A stretch of DNA of 64,000 nucleotides from positions 124,001 to 188,000 of the forward strand of contig CAVPXC010000012.1 in NCBI GenBank assembly GCA_963709505.1, written 5' to 3'. The translations under genes and the position numbers were made by a program. The DNA comes from CAVPXC01 sp963709505. GTDB lineage: Bacteria; Chloroflexota; Anaerolineae; JAAEKA01. Shown piece by piece: positions 45,441 through 54,843 of the stretch. How positions within the stretch are numbered: the first letter of the stretch is position 1; every line of letters starts with the position of its first letter. The notes under the pieces were generated by a model. The model made no database searches. It was not told the origin of the DNA and was given only the letters and a program-made list of their open reading frames with translations.

Positions 45441-45667
45441 CTGTGCCTCCTACTCTTTACCACTTGGCCAGGTTGCGGGATGGGATTACCAAACTCCCGT
45501 GCGGTCTCTAGCCAGGACTGCGCCGCATCCAGGCCGTTATGGATAGCTTCCTCTGGTGTGTCTCCATCCGAAATGCAACCGGGCAAATCAAGAAAAGTAA
45601 CTTGATATCCACCACCATCTGCTTCAGATAAGGGATGAATTTCAAACGGGTAACCCTCGGGCTTCAT
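45437..45667 (-). CDS. HicB-like protein coupled to the MNT gene
   Basis: 76 residues. FEIHPLSEADGGGYQVTFLDLPGCISDGDTPEEAI, as a region (about 8-42), is the HicB-type fold, followed by NGLDAAQSWLETARE and a basic tail. It overlaps the start of the MNT nucleotidyltransferase by 4 bp. HicB-MNT pairing is unusual; the standard pairs are HicA-HicB and HEPN-MNT. Confidence 0.75.
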   Translation of the reverse strand: MKPEGYPFEIHPLSEADGGGYQVTFLDLPGCISDGDTPEEAIHNGLDAAQSWLETAREFGNPIPQPGQVVKSRRHR

Positions 45668-45748
45668 GACTCAATCTCCATCACCTTGATCCACTAACTG
45701 TGGGAACTGACGAATAGTCCTTGCCCGCCTTCAAGAGACCAACGCAAA

Positions 45749-45775
45749 GGGCTGGCCTATCGGATCAGCCAGCCC
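45749..45775 (-). terminator. hairpin downstream of the metallopeptidase remnant
   Basis: GGGCTGGC (45749-45756) and GCCAGCCC (45768-45775) arms are followed on the - strand by TTTG. It separates the metallopeptidase remnant from the HicB/MNT genes. The rest of 45668-45927 shows no gene. Confidence 0.5.
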
Positions 45776-45927
45776 CATTCTACCTTAAGTTCTTTCAGAT
45801 ACCAAAGGTCTAGGGACGCGGGAAGAGGGAACTTCGCAGCAAATAGTGACAACGAATGCGGAACCGAAGATATGCTCCGCTTCCGCATTCGTTGTCTCAT
45901 TCGCTGTGATATCTCCTCCGGCGCACC

Positions 45928-47140
45928 CTACGGGCACGCCATGCCCCACACCGACGACACAGCCGCCACGTCGAGGATGTCATTCACATTATCACAACCG
46001 CCGCTGGCCCGGCATTCGACGTCGGCTGCCAGTGTCAGGCCGCCGCCGGATTGATACAGATTCCATGCGTCGGCGACGGCAATAAGATCGTCCACGTCGA
46101 TAGTGGTTGAGCTGACACCGCACGAGCAGTCGACGTCAGCCCAGAAGCAGGTTGCGGGTGCGATCGTGAAGTTGACGTCGGAGATGTCGAAGAAGACGTT
46201 GGTGGCGCACGACACTCGGATACGGGCCGTGCTCGGGCCGATGTTGGGCACGAGGATGCTATCCGAACCGTCGTTAGGTGTGCTGGCGACTAAGGCGGTC
46301 GGATAGGTGAACCCGCCGTCAGTCGAGAGATGAATGGCGACGTTGGCGCAACTAACCGGTGCGGCCGTCGTGCTCGCAGGAGGCCAGTCCTAAAGGCACC
46401 GTGCCGCCGTGGAAGATGGTGTACTCGCCCGTGGCAGCCAATGCCAAACGATAGGTGCGGAGCTGCGAGCCGGTAGGCGGCAAGACACCCTGCTCGACCA
46501 GCTCGGCTAGCTCGGCCCGCATCGCCTCAGCATCTGCACCGTCCACGCTGAACGGCAGGATCTCGACGTAACGCTTGCTCGGGCTGGGCACGAAGTCGCG
46601 AGCATAGTAGCTGAGGTAATTCGACGTGTCGTTGCGGCTGTACGGATCGATGTAGATCGTTCCGCTCAACCCAAAGATGATCGCGTGGAAGCCGGTGGGC
46701 GTCCAATCGAAGCGTGTCGTGGCGGTCGGGTCGTCCAACCCCTGGCCGGCATAAGTCGTGATCTCAGGGAATTTCGCCGCCAGCTCCGGCGCCATGACGG
46801 GCGATTCGACAATACGAAACCGTCCGTAGCCGCCCTCCGGCAGAGGAAGCTCCAAGACCACATCGCTTGTGGCGGCGGCCGGTGTGAACTCCATGGGCGC
46901 CTCCGCCAGCACGGCCTTGAGCACATCCACGTTCAGGCCGACGATGCGATAGGCCTGCGGGACGATCCAGCGGTCGCCCGCGACCGTGAAATCACCTTCG
47001 CCAACATCGTACCAAACGTCGCCGGAAGGCGGTATCGCTGGCGATGCTCCCGTGACTTCGGGAAAGACACCGACGACCAAGACGGCCAGTATGGCCGCAA
47101 CCAAAATCTGACTTAGTAACTTGTGTATGTGAGACAGCAT
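45928..47140 (-). pseudogene. reprolysin-type metallopeptidase with catalytic domain deleted, dockerin C-terminus
   Basis: The start at 47140 (MLSHIHKLL) follows GAGGAAACC. A signal peptide and propeptide run to LRTYRLALAATGEYTIFHGG, where relatives begin the zinc protease domain. Instead the DNA passes within about 20 bp, with a frame change near 46370, to STTAAPVSCANVAIHLSTDGG, the post-catalytic beta domain. No HExxHxxGxxH exists between them. The protein then ends in a dockerin-like pair (DVDCSCGVSSTTIDVDDLI, CDNVNDILDVAAVSSVWG). An internal deletion of the enzyme core is the simplest explanation. Confidence 0.72.
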
Positions 47141-47237
47141 GGTTTCCTCAATGAGACGAGATCTGTGGCTAGACACGACGGCGTAAGCACGCCTTTTGGG
47201 CCACAATTATAACTCTAGCCGCCGATTGGCAGGTGTG

Positions 47238-47759
47238 TTACGTCAGCGCGTTGAGGTCGAGCCGGTACCCTTTGACCGTCACGTTTGGGGCAGGGTGAAA
47301 ATCAAGCTCAGGCGCATGATAGAAGCCCATTCGCTCGTACATCGCCATAGCCACCTGCATCGCTTCGGTAGTATGCAGAGTCAGAACCGCTACCCCCGAT
47401 TTCTGTGCTCGACGGATGCACTCTCTCACGAGCGCTGCACCAATGCCGAAACCTTGCGCTGCCGGCGCCACAGCGAGGAGGCGCATCTCCGGCCAAATCA
47501 GGGCGGCTGACTTGCCGTCAGGTCGATGAAAAACGGTCCCGGACGGAAAGAGCAACGCGCTGCCAACAATTGATCCGTCCCGCTCGGCCACGATCTGCTC
47601 GGCAGGCGCTATGTCCGCCAGGGTCTCCAAGATGCTTTGTTTATAGAACTCCCATATTGGCCCCATGATGGATGCGTAGACGCTGTAGGCCGCCAAAGTC
47701 ACCTCTTGGATGCTATCCCCGTCGCTGTCGCGTGCATCGCGTAAAATCAGATCGCCCAT
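47238..47759 (-). CDS. GNAT family N-acetyltransferase
   Basis: 173 residues, intact. The acetyl-CoA-binding motif A is MRLLAVAPAAQGFGIGAALV, followed by LTLHTTEAMQVAMAMYERMGF (quoted as a region) and a C-terminal strand. The substrate is unknown. It stands alone on the - strand, next to the DCC-domain gene. Confidence 0.85.
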   Translation of the reverse strand: MGDLILRDARDSDGDSIQEVTLAAYSVYASIMGPIWEFYKQSILETLADIAPAEQIVAERDGSIVGSALLFPSGTVFHRPDGKSAALIWPEMRLLAVAPAAQGFGIGAALVRECIRRAQKSGVAVLTLHTTEAMQVAMAMYERMGFYHAPELDFHPAPNVTVKGYRLDLNALT

Positions 47760-47833
47760 TGCTTAGTTGTCCCTTCGCAAGGTTCACGCTCGCTTGCACT
47801 GCACTTAAGGGGTCCGTGTCCACTGCGAAGCAG

Positions 47834-48241
47834 CTATAACGATACATCCCCAATACGTTCAGCGCTCGGTGGTTGCAGGCCGCAAGCGGTGGAAAACTGG
47901 TGACGATTGTCTCTGAAGGTGCAATACCCCCAGTCCCACAGCCTGCGCAGACCGGGTACGACGGAGAACACATAGAGCGGATAGGCCCACCAGATGTGCT
48001 GCACGGCATACCGATAGACTTCGGCACCGGCCAACTGCCGGCCATCGACGAACAACAACCGGATGTCGTGGACCAGTTCATCGGGCGGCAGGCCCAGCCG
48101 CTCCACCACCCACGGCGTCTGCAGCGGCGCTATGTCCAGGCCGCGCTTGCGCAAAGTGGAACCCCAAAAGGGAATCCACTCACGACAAAAGCCGCACGTG
48201 TCGTCGTACAATACCCAGCCGATTGTCGTGTTGGCTTCCAT
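47834..48241 (-). CDS. DCC family thiol-disulfide-oxidoreductase-like protein (DUF393)
   Basis: 135 residues. The signature LYDDTCGFCREW has Cys16-x-x-Cys19, then LLFVDGRQLAGAEVYRYAV. Members of the DCC1/DUF393 family have a predicted thioredoxin-like fold. It ends after AERIGDVSL without the longer membrane extension some relatives have. Confidence 0.82.
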   Translation of the reverse strand: MEANTTIGWVLYDDTCGFCREWIPFWGSTLRKRGLDIAPLQTPWVVERLGLPPDELVHDIRLLFVDGRQLAGAEVYRYAVQHIWWAYPLYVFSVVPGLRRLWDWGYCTFRDNRHQFSTACGLQPPSAERIGDVSL

Positions 48242-48305
48242 TGACGCTCAATCCTCGATACTGAGGGGCAGGATGTCGCGTGGTAGATCAAGGGAAAAAC
48301 TACAT

Positions 48306-49646
48306 CTACAACGTATGGCGAAACGCGTACGTCCGCCGGTATCCGTAATCCGTGCTGAAACTGCCGAAGACCTTCTTGCTGGCGACGGCCAGCGGGTAGC
48401 GAACGAGAGAACGCTTGCCGCGGCTCAGGATCTGTTGAGGGTGGTAAATCTTGCGGCACAGCCAGTCATAGGACTCGCGCAGTTCTTCGACGGTGAAATT
48501 CTTGGGGTTGAAGGTCACGTGCGCGGTGTCATAGTGGCTCCAGGGCGAGTCCAGCAGACGGCCCTCACGCTCGAGCTGCTCGCGGAAGGGTGTGCCGGGG
48601 AAAGGCGTCAGCATCGTCGTGCTAACGCTGTCCAGCTCGCTGGTGCGAATGAAATCCCACATGGTCTGGAAGGTGGCTCGCGTGTCTGAGTTGAAGCCCA
48701 TGACAAACAGGCCCACGACTCCGACGCCGGTGTCGCGAATCGTACGGATTGCCTCACGGATTTGCTCGGCCTGCCCCTTTGACTTGCCGCCCAGCGAGCT
48801 GCGATTATCAGGATTGACGCTCTCGAAGCCGATGAAGTGCTTGTCGAGATGCGCAGCAACGCTCATTTGCAACAGGTCGGGGTGCTTGGCGATGCTCATC
48901 TCCGATTGGCAGGTCCAACCGCGCAGATCGAGTTTGGCCAGGGCCTCAAACAGCTCGGCACAGTACTCCGGATCCGTGGTGAAGTTGAGGCCGAAATTGT
49001 CGTCGGTGAGAAAGAAGCGCTTGATCTGGCGTCGCTGGATCTCATCCACGACCTCGTCCACTGGCCGATGCCGCATGCGCCGGCCGCTTACTCGGATCGC
49101 CGTGCAAAAGTCGCAGTTGCGCGGACAGCCGCGCGTGATCTCCAAGTAGGGCGTCCAATAATGGTTGCGCTCGTCCACCATTTTGATGACGCGGTCCGAG
49201 ATGGCGGCCAGCCCTTTCAGCTCGGCCCACCGCTCGTCGCTGTACACCGGCTGCATGCCCTTGATGCCCTCGGCGCTGAAATCGCGGATCAACTGCTGCC
49301 AGGTGAAATAGCCTTCGCCGACCATGACGCTATGTGCGAAGGTTCCCGTGTGCTCCGGCATCAGTGTAGCATGCACCCCGCCAACCACGACGCCGGCGCC
49401 TTGCTGCTTAGCGCGACGCGCAATGCGTTCGGCCCGTTCGATGGTGACCGTCATCGAGGTAATACCCACCAGGTCCCCATCGCGCACGGTGTCCATGGGC
49501 AGTTCGCGCACGTTCTCGTCCCAGATTTCTACAGGGATTTCCTCCGGCACGAGGGATGCCAGGCGCATGAGCGTGTACGGCGATCCAGGCGCCTTCCCGA
49601 AGATTCGTCCATCGCGTTTCGGTTGAATAAGTACAATACGTCGCAT
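48306..49646 (-). CDS. B12-binding-domain radical SAM protein
   Basis: 446 residues. The N-terminal part (about 1-150) has a B12-binding-like Rossmann pattern (IVLIQPKRDG, VVVGGVHATLMPEH). The radical SAM motif is Cys174-x3-Cys178-x2-Cys181 (GCPRNCDFC). HFIGFESVNPDN and FVMGFNSDTRATFQ follow. It resembles the BchE/HpnP-like class that methylates or cyclises hydrophobic substrates such as hopanoids or porphyrins. The DxHxxG B12 motif is not evident. The substrate is unknown. Confidence 0.85.
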   Translation of the reverse strand: MRRIVLIQPKRDGRIFGKAPGSPYTLMRLASLVPEEIPVEIWDENVRELPMDTVRDGDLVGITSMTVTIERAERIARRAKQQGAGVVVGGVHATLMPEHTGTFAHSVMVGEGYFTWQQLIRDFSAEGIKGMQPVYSDERWAELKGLAAISDRVIKMVDERNHYWTPYLEITRGCPRNCDFCTAIRVSGRRMRHRPVDEVVDEIQRRQIKRFFLTDDNFGLNFTTDPEYCAELFEALAKLDLRGWTCQSEMSIAKHPDLLQMSVAAHLDKHFIGFESVNPDNRSSLGGKSKGQAEQIREAIRTIRDTGVGVVGLFVMGFNSDTRATFQTMWDFIRTSELDSVSTTMLTPFPGTPFREQLEREGRLLDSPWSHYDTAHVTFNPKNFTVEELRESYDWLCRKIYHPQQILSRGKRSLVRYPLAVASKKVFGSFSTDYGYRRTYAFRHTL

Positions 49647-49786
49647 TCATTCTCCACTTGTCTAAGTTGACCGTTGTTACTATTGGTGAGCCAAATCGTC
49701 CCGCCTGTCACTGGACAGGGCCGGGAGGTAGGGCAGATCATATCACAAGCGCGTGATTCTCGGAAATCAGTGCCGCACTGTGCCTG

Positions 49787-50395
49787 CTAGAGCAGTCGAT
49801 CTAACGTCACTATGAGCCGCCTGAAGTGCTTTAGGCGTGGTTTCAGCGTTGTTGGATTCAACTGGGCCAAGACCTGAAACGACCGCCGCCCTTTGCTGTA
49901 CGCTTTGTCACGTCCACAGTCGCGCGTGGCATGCGCCAACGCGTCGTGCACCTCTTCGCGCAATCGGGTTTCGAGGTCATTCTCAGGTAGGAGAGCGCTT
50001 GTCTGCAGTTTGGGTCCGAAGGCCCGAATCAGCGCCGCTCGATCAGCTATGATCCAGGTTTCCATGCAGGTGACCATTAGCTGGATCTGCTCCTCAGTTA
50101 CACTCGCTGGCCATTCCCATGTCTTCTCTCTTGACTTAAGATGTTCCCAGGCCGTTGCTGTGTTGACAGGCTCTTCGCTATCCACCAGCAGCATGGGATA
50201 GATGTCGCTTTCTCCAGCAACTACGGCGTTCTTGAAGAAATCAAATGCGCGCCCACGCCCGCCGCAAGCGACAGTTCCGGGCATTCGATTAGCGAACCCT
50301 GCCTTCATGAAGAGTTTATTGAATCCTTCTCGAAGTTGCGCTTGCTGAAGCTTGCTGTTTCCTCCTCCTTCAATGTAGACCTTTACTTTCACCAT
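49787..50395 (-). CDS. DUF4276 family protein, Toprim-like
   Basis: 202 residues with the ribosome site AGGAGGGACCC before the ATG. YIEGGGNSK places Glu9 in a Gly-rich loop, and MLLVDSEEPVN gives Asp72-x-Glu74, the Glu then Asp-x-acid layout of Toprim folds. I recall DUF4276 as a Toprim-like family but could not check it. It begins 15 bp after the ATPase stop. ATPase plus Toprim-like partner recalls OLD/Gabija, RloAB and AbiL two-gene defence modules. Confidence 0.72.
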   Translation of the reverse strand: MVKVKVYIEGGGNSKLQQAQLREGFNKLFMKAGFANRMPGTVACGGRGRAFDFFKNAVVAGESDIYPMLLVDSEEPVNTATAWEHLKSREKTWEWPASVTEEQIQLMVTCMETWIIADRAALIRAFGPKLQTSALLPENDLETRLREEVHDALAHATRDCGRDKAYSKGRRSFQVLAQLNPTTLKPRLKHFRRLIVTLDRLL

Positions 50396-50410
50396 CGGGT
50401 CCCTCCTAGC

Positions 50411-51574
50411 TCACCTCGGGTCCAAAGTTCGCCAAGGCGATAGTCCTTCAGCCACTGCGCTAATGATTTCAGCACTTAGGCGCCGAAGTTCAGTCTGGCC
50501 CGCATGCTTTTCGCACACAATTACTGCCTCCGGTCTTTCAGTCATAGCATCTACAAGAATGTCCGAATGGGTTGTTACTATGAGTTGGGTACGTTCCGAT
50601 GCCTGGACGAGAAGATCGGCCAATTTCGGCAGAATATCAGGATGCAAGCCCAACTCCGGCTCTTCAATACAGATGAGCGGTGGCGGTTCTGGGTCGCAAA
50701 GGATCGCTAACAGACAAAGATACCGGAGGGTTCCATCCGAGAGGCGGGTAGCCGGAATGATGAAGTCGCCTTCAGTGAAAAAGACCTGAACGGTACCGCC
50801 CTCAACACTGACATCAAAATCATCAAGGCCACTGTAGAGGTCCCGAAGCGCCTCGAGAATTGTCTTCTTTGCTCTAGGAATGCCACGCAGGCGGTTGAGG
50901 AATAACCCCAGGTTAGAGAAGTCCTCCTCCAACCGGTCATTGCGCAGATCGGCCTTTTGCGGCTCGCGAAAGATCGTGTTTCGACCAAAGGTCCACTCGC
51001 GGTAAACCTTGATTTTCTCATACGCGCTGGCGAGATAGGTTATCTCAGGATAAGTATCAGGATCCCTTCGCTGCGCCAGGATGGACGTATCCGGCTGAAC
51101 GTTTTCATGGGTGAGTTCGCGGCGAACGCCTTTTGCGTTTACGATGGGATGGCCCCTTTGGTAACGATAGTAAAAATAGGAGTCAGGCCAGCCCGCATCG
51201 GGCTTTTCGTTTTCGATTTTCTCGTCGACCAGATGAAACCCTTGCCTCAAGGCATCGAAAGTGATGACGTGGCGTAGCGCCTGCCTTCCGGAAGGATTCG
51301 ATACCACCGCATCTATCGCAGCTTCTGATCTCGGGTCACCTTTCCAAATCCATTCAGTGATTCCTCCTCCCCGAATGACAGGACTACCTTTGGCGCGCAA
51401 ATCTCCTGTTGTCGCTCGGAGCAAGGCAATAGCCTCGATAAAATTCGACTTTCCCGAGCCATTTGGACCGATAAGTACATTCAGTGGACCAAGTGGGATC
51501 GCCGGTGTGAGCGGCCCAAACGATAACAGGTTTCTCAGAGTCAAGGAGTGCAATAGCTGGTTGTTCTGGGTCAT
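50411..51574 (-). CDS. AAA_21/OLD-like ABC-type ATPase
   Basis: 387 residues from the ATG preceded by AGGAGGAAGGTCA; the frame opens at 51601. Walker A is GPNGSGKS (36-43), the ABC signature-like LSDGTLRY is at 278-285, Walker B is LICIEEPELGLHPD (300-313), and the H-loop His336 is in VTTHSD. The middle has no long coiled coil, so it is not an SMC or RecF. It is co-transcribed with the DUF4276 gene and is probably the sensor/motor half of a two-component defence-like system. Confidence 0.85.
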   Translation of the reverse strand: MTQNNQLLHSLTLRNLLSFGPLTPAIPLGPLNVLIGPNGSGKSNFIEAIALLRATTGDLRAKGSPVIRGGGITEWIWKGDPRSEAAIDAVVSNPSGRQALRHVITFDALRQGFHLVDEKIENEKPDAGWPDSYFYYRYQRGHPIVNAKGVRRELTHENVQPDTSILAQRRDPDTYPEITYLASAYEKIKVYREWTFGRNTIFREPQKADLRNDRLEEDFSNLGLFLNRLRGIPRAKKTILEALRDLYSGLDDFDVSVEGGTVQVFFTEGDFIIPATRLSDGTLRYLCLLAILCDPEPPPLICIEEPELGLHPDILPKLADLLVQASERTQLIVTTHSDILVDAMTERPEAVIVCEKHAGQTELRRLSAEIISAVAEGLSPWRTLDPR

Positions 51575-51706
51575 TGACCTTCCTCCTGATCGAGCTGACA
51601 AGAGATGGCCTCATCAACCTTTCCATTGTCGCCTAATGCACCGTTACCGTCAAATGCCTCCACCTCGCTGTTATCTCGCAAAGCCCCATTGTGCACTTAA
51701 CTGGGG

Positions 51707-52159
51707 TCAGAGAGCACTTTCGGTATCTTGAGACTCGTCCTGCTTGCGGATTCGCTGTAGTGCTCCTTCAATCCCTCGTCGCACCACATCGCTGTACGGT
51801 CCTGGCGGGAGTTCGTCGACTCGCTCGACAGCCAAATCGTAGTACTTCCTGGCTTCTGCCTCGTCGCCGAGGATTTCGTGCGAATGGCCCAGGTTCAGCA
51901 GAAGCGACGGATAGAAGTCGCGAACACGCTCGTCTCCCACGGCATCGGCCCGAGCCAACGACTCCTGGTTCCAGCGCAGGTTATCCTCAAAGCTCGGCTG
52001 ATGCCGTGCCACATAATGCGCGGCGATGCACGCATCGTAGTCGTTTTGCGACTGCTCCCATGCCTGCATAAAAAGCGCCTTGGCGTCGTCCGGCTTACCT
52101 GCAAATTCAGCCTGCATGCCTTCCGCACATAGCTTCACTACGGGGTTGTTTGGGTCCAT
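51707..52159 (-). CDS. TPR-like protein
   Basis: 150 residues from the ATG at 52159 (MDPNNPVVKLC). The helical repeats AEFAGKPDDAKALFMQAWEQ, NLRWNQESLARADAV and LLNLGHSHEILGDEAEARKYYDLA have tetratricopeptide spacing. No enzymatic domain is seen. A short stand-alone TPR protein likely to mediate protein contacts; partner unknown. Confidence 0.7.
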   Translation of the reverse strand: MDPNNPVVKLCAEGMQAEFAGKPDDAKALFMQAWEQSQNDYDACIAAHYVARHQPSFEDNLRWNQESLARADAVGDERVRDFYPSLLLNLGHSHEILGDEAEARKYYDLAVERVDELPPGPYSDVVRRGIEGALQRIRKQDESQDTESAL

Positions 52160-52223
52160 GGTTTGGGGTTCCTTACTTGACGCCAAAGCAGGCGCCGCAT
52201 CGGCCGCCGACACTCCGATGGAT

Positions 52224-52294
52224 GAAAATGTAGGGCAAATCGCCTGATTTGCCCGGTCGGGACGGGCAAATCAGGCGATTTGCCCTACATTTTC
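52224..52294. repeat. perfect 31-bp-arm palindrome
   Basis: Arms 52224-52254 and 52264-52294 are exact reverse complements around a 9-nt spacer (GGTCGGGAC). It lies just upstream of the TPR-like gene in the 52160-52509 spacer, which otherwise shows only a degenerate GC-rich stretch and no gene. Confidence 0.85.
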
Positions 52295-52509
52295 GAGACA
52301 GGATCCAGGACTGTCAGAATTGTATCCGCTCGGTTTGCAGGGGCCATGCCCTGACGGGCAGGCGCAAGGCCGTGCCTCTACCCTGGATTTCTGAGAAGAT
52401 ACCGTGTTCGGACAAAAATCAGGCTGGCCCGCAGCGTGCGGGCCAGCCTGATTCAGCTTGAACACTACGTTCCCGCCAAAGCCAGTTTGAAACTAAGCCA
52501 TACGAGCGC

Positions 52510-53817
52510 TTATTTTTTGCCTTGGCGCTGACGGATCAAGTTCAACGCGGATCCCGCCTTAACCCACTCGATCTGGTTATCGGAGAAGGTGTGGATCAAG
52601 GTTGCCTCATCGACCGTACCGTCGGCGTGGCTGATGACCATCCGCACCTTCGAGCCGGGCGCCAACTCGGTCACACCCAACAGACTTACCCGGTCGTCCT
52701 CACGGATCTTGTCGTAGTCGGCGGCCTGTTCGAAGGTCAACGGAAGCACGCCTTGCTTCTTCAGATTGGTCTCGGCGATGCGCGCGAACGAGCGGGCGAT
52801 CACGGCCACTCCGCCCAGGTGTCGCGGCTCCATGGCGGCGTGCTCGCGGCTCGATCCCTCGCCGTAGTTCTCATCAGCAATAGCCACCCATTGCAGGCCG
52901 TGCGCCTGATAATCACGTGCGATGGCGGCATAGGCCACGTCGTTCTCACCCGTCAACACGTTCTTGCCCTTGCCCGCCGGGTGGTCGTACGCGCTCACCA
53001 CGCCGATGAACACGTTGTTGCTGATGTTGTCCAAATGCCCACGGTACTTCAGCCACGGACCTGCCGGCGAGATATGGTCGGTGGTGCACTTACCTTTGGC
53101 CTTGAGCAAGATCGGCAGATCCACGAAATCCTCGCCGTTCCATGGCGCAAAGGGCTCCAGCAGCGCCAACCGGTCGCTGGCCGGATCGATGACCACGTCC
53201 ACCCCGCGATGCTCGGGCGGCGGTAACTCTAAGCCCGCTTTGTCCTTGATGAAACCGCGGCTCGGCAGCTCATCGCCACGAGGCGGATCGAGGGTCACGG
53301 TCTCACCGTTCGCGTTGATCAGCGTGTCAGTCAACGGGTTGAAATCCAAGCGCCCTGCCAGGGCAAAGGCAGTGACGATCTCCGGCGACGCGATAAAGGA
53401 ATGCGTGCCCGGATTGGCGTCGTTGCGGCCGGAGAAATTGCGGTTGAAGCTGTTGATGATCGAGTTCTTCTCGCCCTGGGCCACATCGGTCCGCCGCCAC
53501 TGACCAATACACGCACCGCAGGCGTTGGCCAAGATCGTCGCGCCCATCTCCTGCAACACGCCCAGTTGCCCGTCGCGCTCGACGGTCGCGCGAATCTGCT
53601 CGGAGCCGGGGTTGATCAGAAACTGGATTTTCGAACTCAGCCCTTTGTCAAGCGCCTGGCGTGCGACGTGGGCTGCCCGGCTCATGTCCTCGTACGAGGA
53701 GTTGGTGCAGCTGCCCACCAAGGCGGCGGTGAACTCGACCGGATAGCCCTTTTCGGCGATCTCGGCCGCCAAGCTGCGAAATCGGCCGATCCAGGTCGGG
53801 GGAGTACGGCCCGACAA
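52510..53817 (-). CDS. acn: aconitate hydratase, C-terminal part after a frameshift
   Basis: True homology begins at about 53770 (AAEIAEKGYPVEF). Cluster-binding cysteines appear in GSCTNSSYEDM and in NACGACIGQW. Other landmarks are NRNFSGRNDANPGTHSFIASPEIVTA (quoted as a region), GKCTTDHISPAGPW, and NYGEGSSREHAAMEPRHLGG of the C-terminal swivel domain. The mitochondrial-type aconitase converts citrate to isocitrate. Joined with the next entry it gives about 755 residues, the normal length. Confidence 0.93.
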   Translation of the reverse strand: MSGRTPPTWIGRFRSLAAEIAEKGYPVEFTAALVGSCTNSSYEDMSRAAHVARQALDKGLSSKIQFLINPGSEQIRATVERDGQLGVLQEMGATILANACGACIGQWRRTDVAQGEKNSIINSFNRNFSGRNDANPGTHSFIASPEIVTAFALAGRLDFNPLTDTLINANGETVTLDPPRGDELPSRGFIKDKAGLELPPPEHRGVDVVIDPASDRLALLEPFAPWNGEDFVDLPILLKAKGKCTTDHISPAGPWLKYRGHLDNISNNVFIGVVSAYDHPAGKGKNVLTGENDVAYAAIARDYQAHGLQWVAIADENYGEGSSREHAAMEPRHLGGVAVIARSFARIAETNLKKQGVLPLTFEQAADYDKIREDDRVSLLGVTELAPGSKVRMVISHADGTVDEATLIHTFSDNQIEWVKAGSALNLIRQRQGKK

Positions 53818-54781
53818 CGTGCGGCTCCAGCGTGCTGAGATCGATCTCGATCACCCGGTCGTAGTAGCGCTCAGGTTCAACCTCGACCTCGCCGTCGGCC
53901 CGCAGGCAATCGGCGATCTCCTCAGCCAGCGCAGCGACATCGTCGCGATCGGTGGCCCGCAGATAGGCCGCCATACGCTCGTCGAAGGGAAAAACAGAGG
54001 TGGTGGCGCCCAACTCCGCACCCATATTGCAGATCGTTCCCTTACCGGTAGCGCTAATCGAGCGCGTGCCGGGGCCAAAGTACTCGACGATGCTGCCGGT
54101 GCCGCCTTTGACGGTCAAAATGCCCGCCAGCTTAAGGATCACATCCTTCGGCGAGGTCCAGCCATTGAACTCACCTGTTAGCTTGACGCCGATCACTCCT
54201 GGCCAGCGCAGCTCCCACGGCATGCCCACCATGACATCGACGGCGTCAGCGCCGCCAACGCCGATGGCGATCATGCCCAGACCACCCGCGTTGGGGGTGT
54301 GGCTGTCGGTGCCAATCATCATACCGCCGGGGAAGGCATAGTTCTCCAGCACCACCTGGTGGATGATGCCCGCACCCGGCTTCCAAAAGCCCATGCCATA
54401 GCGCTGACCCGCGCTCAACAGGAAATCGTAGACCTCTTCGTTTTCGTGGATTGCGATCGGCAGGTCGCGCTCGACGCCGAATTGGGCGCGAATCAGGTGG
54501 TCGGCATGGATCGTGCTGGGCACGGCTGTGTCGTCGCGACCGGCCAGCATGAACTGCAAGATGGCCATCTGCGCGGTGGCGTCTTGCATCGCCACCCGGT
54601 CGGGATGAAAGTCGACGTAGCCCTTGCGACGCACCGGCGGTGCGCTGGGCATTTCGGCCACATGGGCCAACAAGATCTTCTCGGTCAAGGTCAGCGGGCG
54701 GCCCAGCAGACGGCGGCCGGCCTCTTGTTTGACGCGCATGCCGGCGTAAACCTGCTCGATCATCGCACGATCCATCGTCAT
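53648..54781 (-). CDS. acn: aconitate hydratase, N-terminal part before a frameshift
   Basis: Starts MTMDRAMIEQVYAG with an AGGAGAGTTGCACC-type site upstream. TIHADHLIRAQ, GIIHQVVLENYAFPG, GTDSHTPNAGGLG and GGTGSIVEYFGPG are aconitase blocks. Homology holds to HVVGPYSPDLDRPISQL, after which one extra G near 53770 (CAGCTTGGCGGC instead of CAGCTTGCGGC) throws the frame. Removing it joins both halves exactly. Because the enzyme is a TCA housekeeping protein, an assembly indel is more likely than gene death. Confidence 0.93.
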   Translation of the reverse strand: MTMDRAMIEQVYAGMRVKQEAGRRLLGRPLTLTEKILLAHVAEMPSAPPVRRKGYVDFHPDRVAMQDATAQMAILQFMLAGRDDTAVPSTIHADHLIRAQFGVERDLPIAIHENEEVYDFLLSAGQRYGMGFWKPGAGIIHQVVLENYAFPGGMMIGTDSHTPNAGGLGMIAIGVGGADAVDVMVGMPWELRWPGVIGVKLTGEFNGWTSPKDVILKLAGILTVKGGTGSIVEYFGPGTRSISATGKGTICNMGAELGATTSVFPFDERMAAYLRATDRDDVAALAEEIADCLRADGEVEVEPERYYDRVIEIDLSTLEPHVVGPYSPDLDRPISQLGGRDRRKGLSGRVHRRLGGQLHQLLVRGHEPGSPRRTPGA

Positions 54782-54843
54782 GGTGCAACTCTCCTGTCCT
54801 GGTTATTCAGCGTGATTCAGTACTTCGTAAAATAAGTTCCTGC

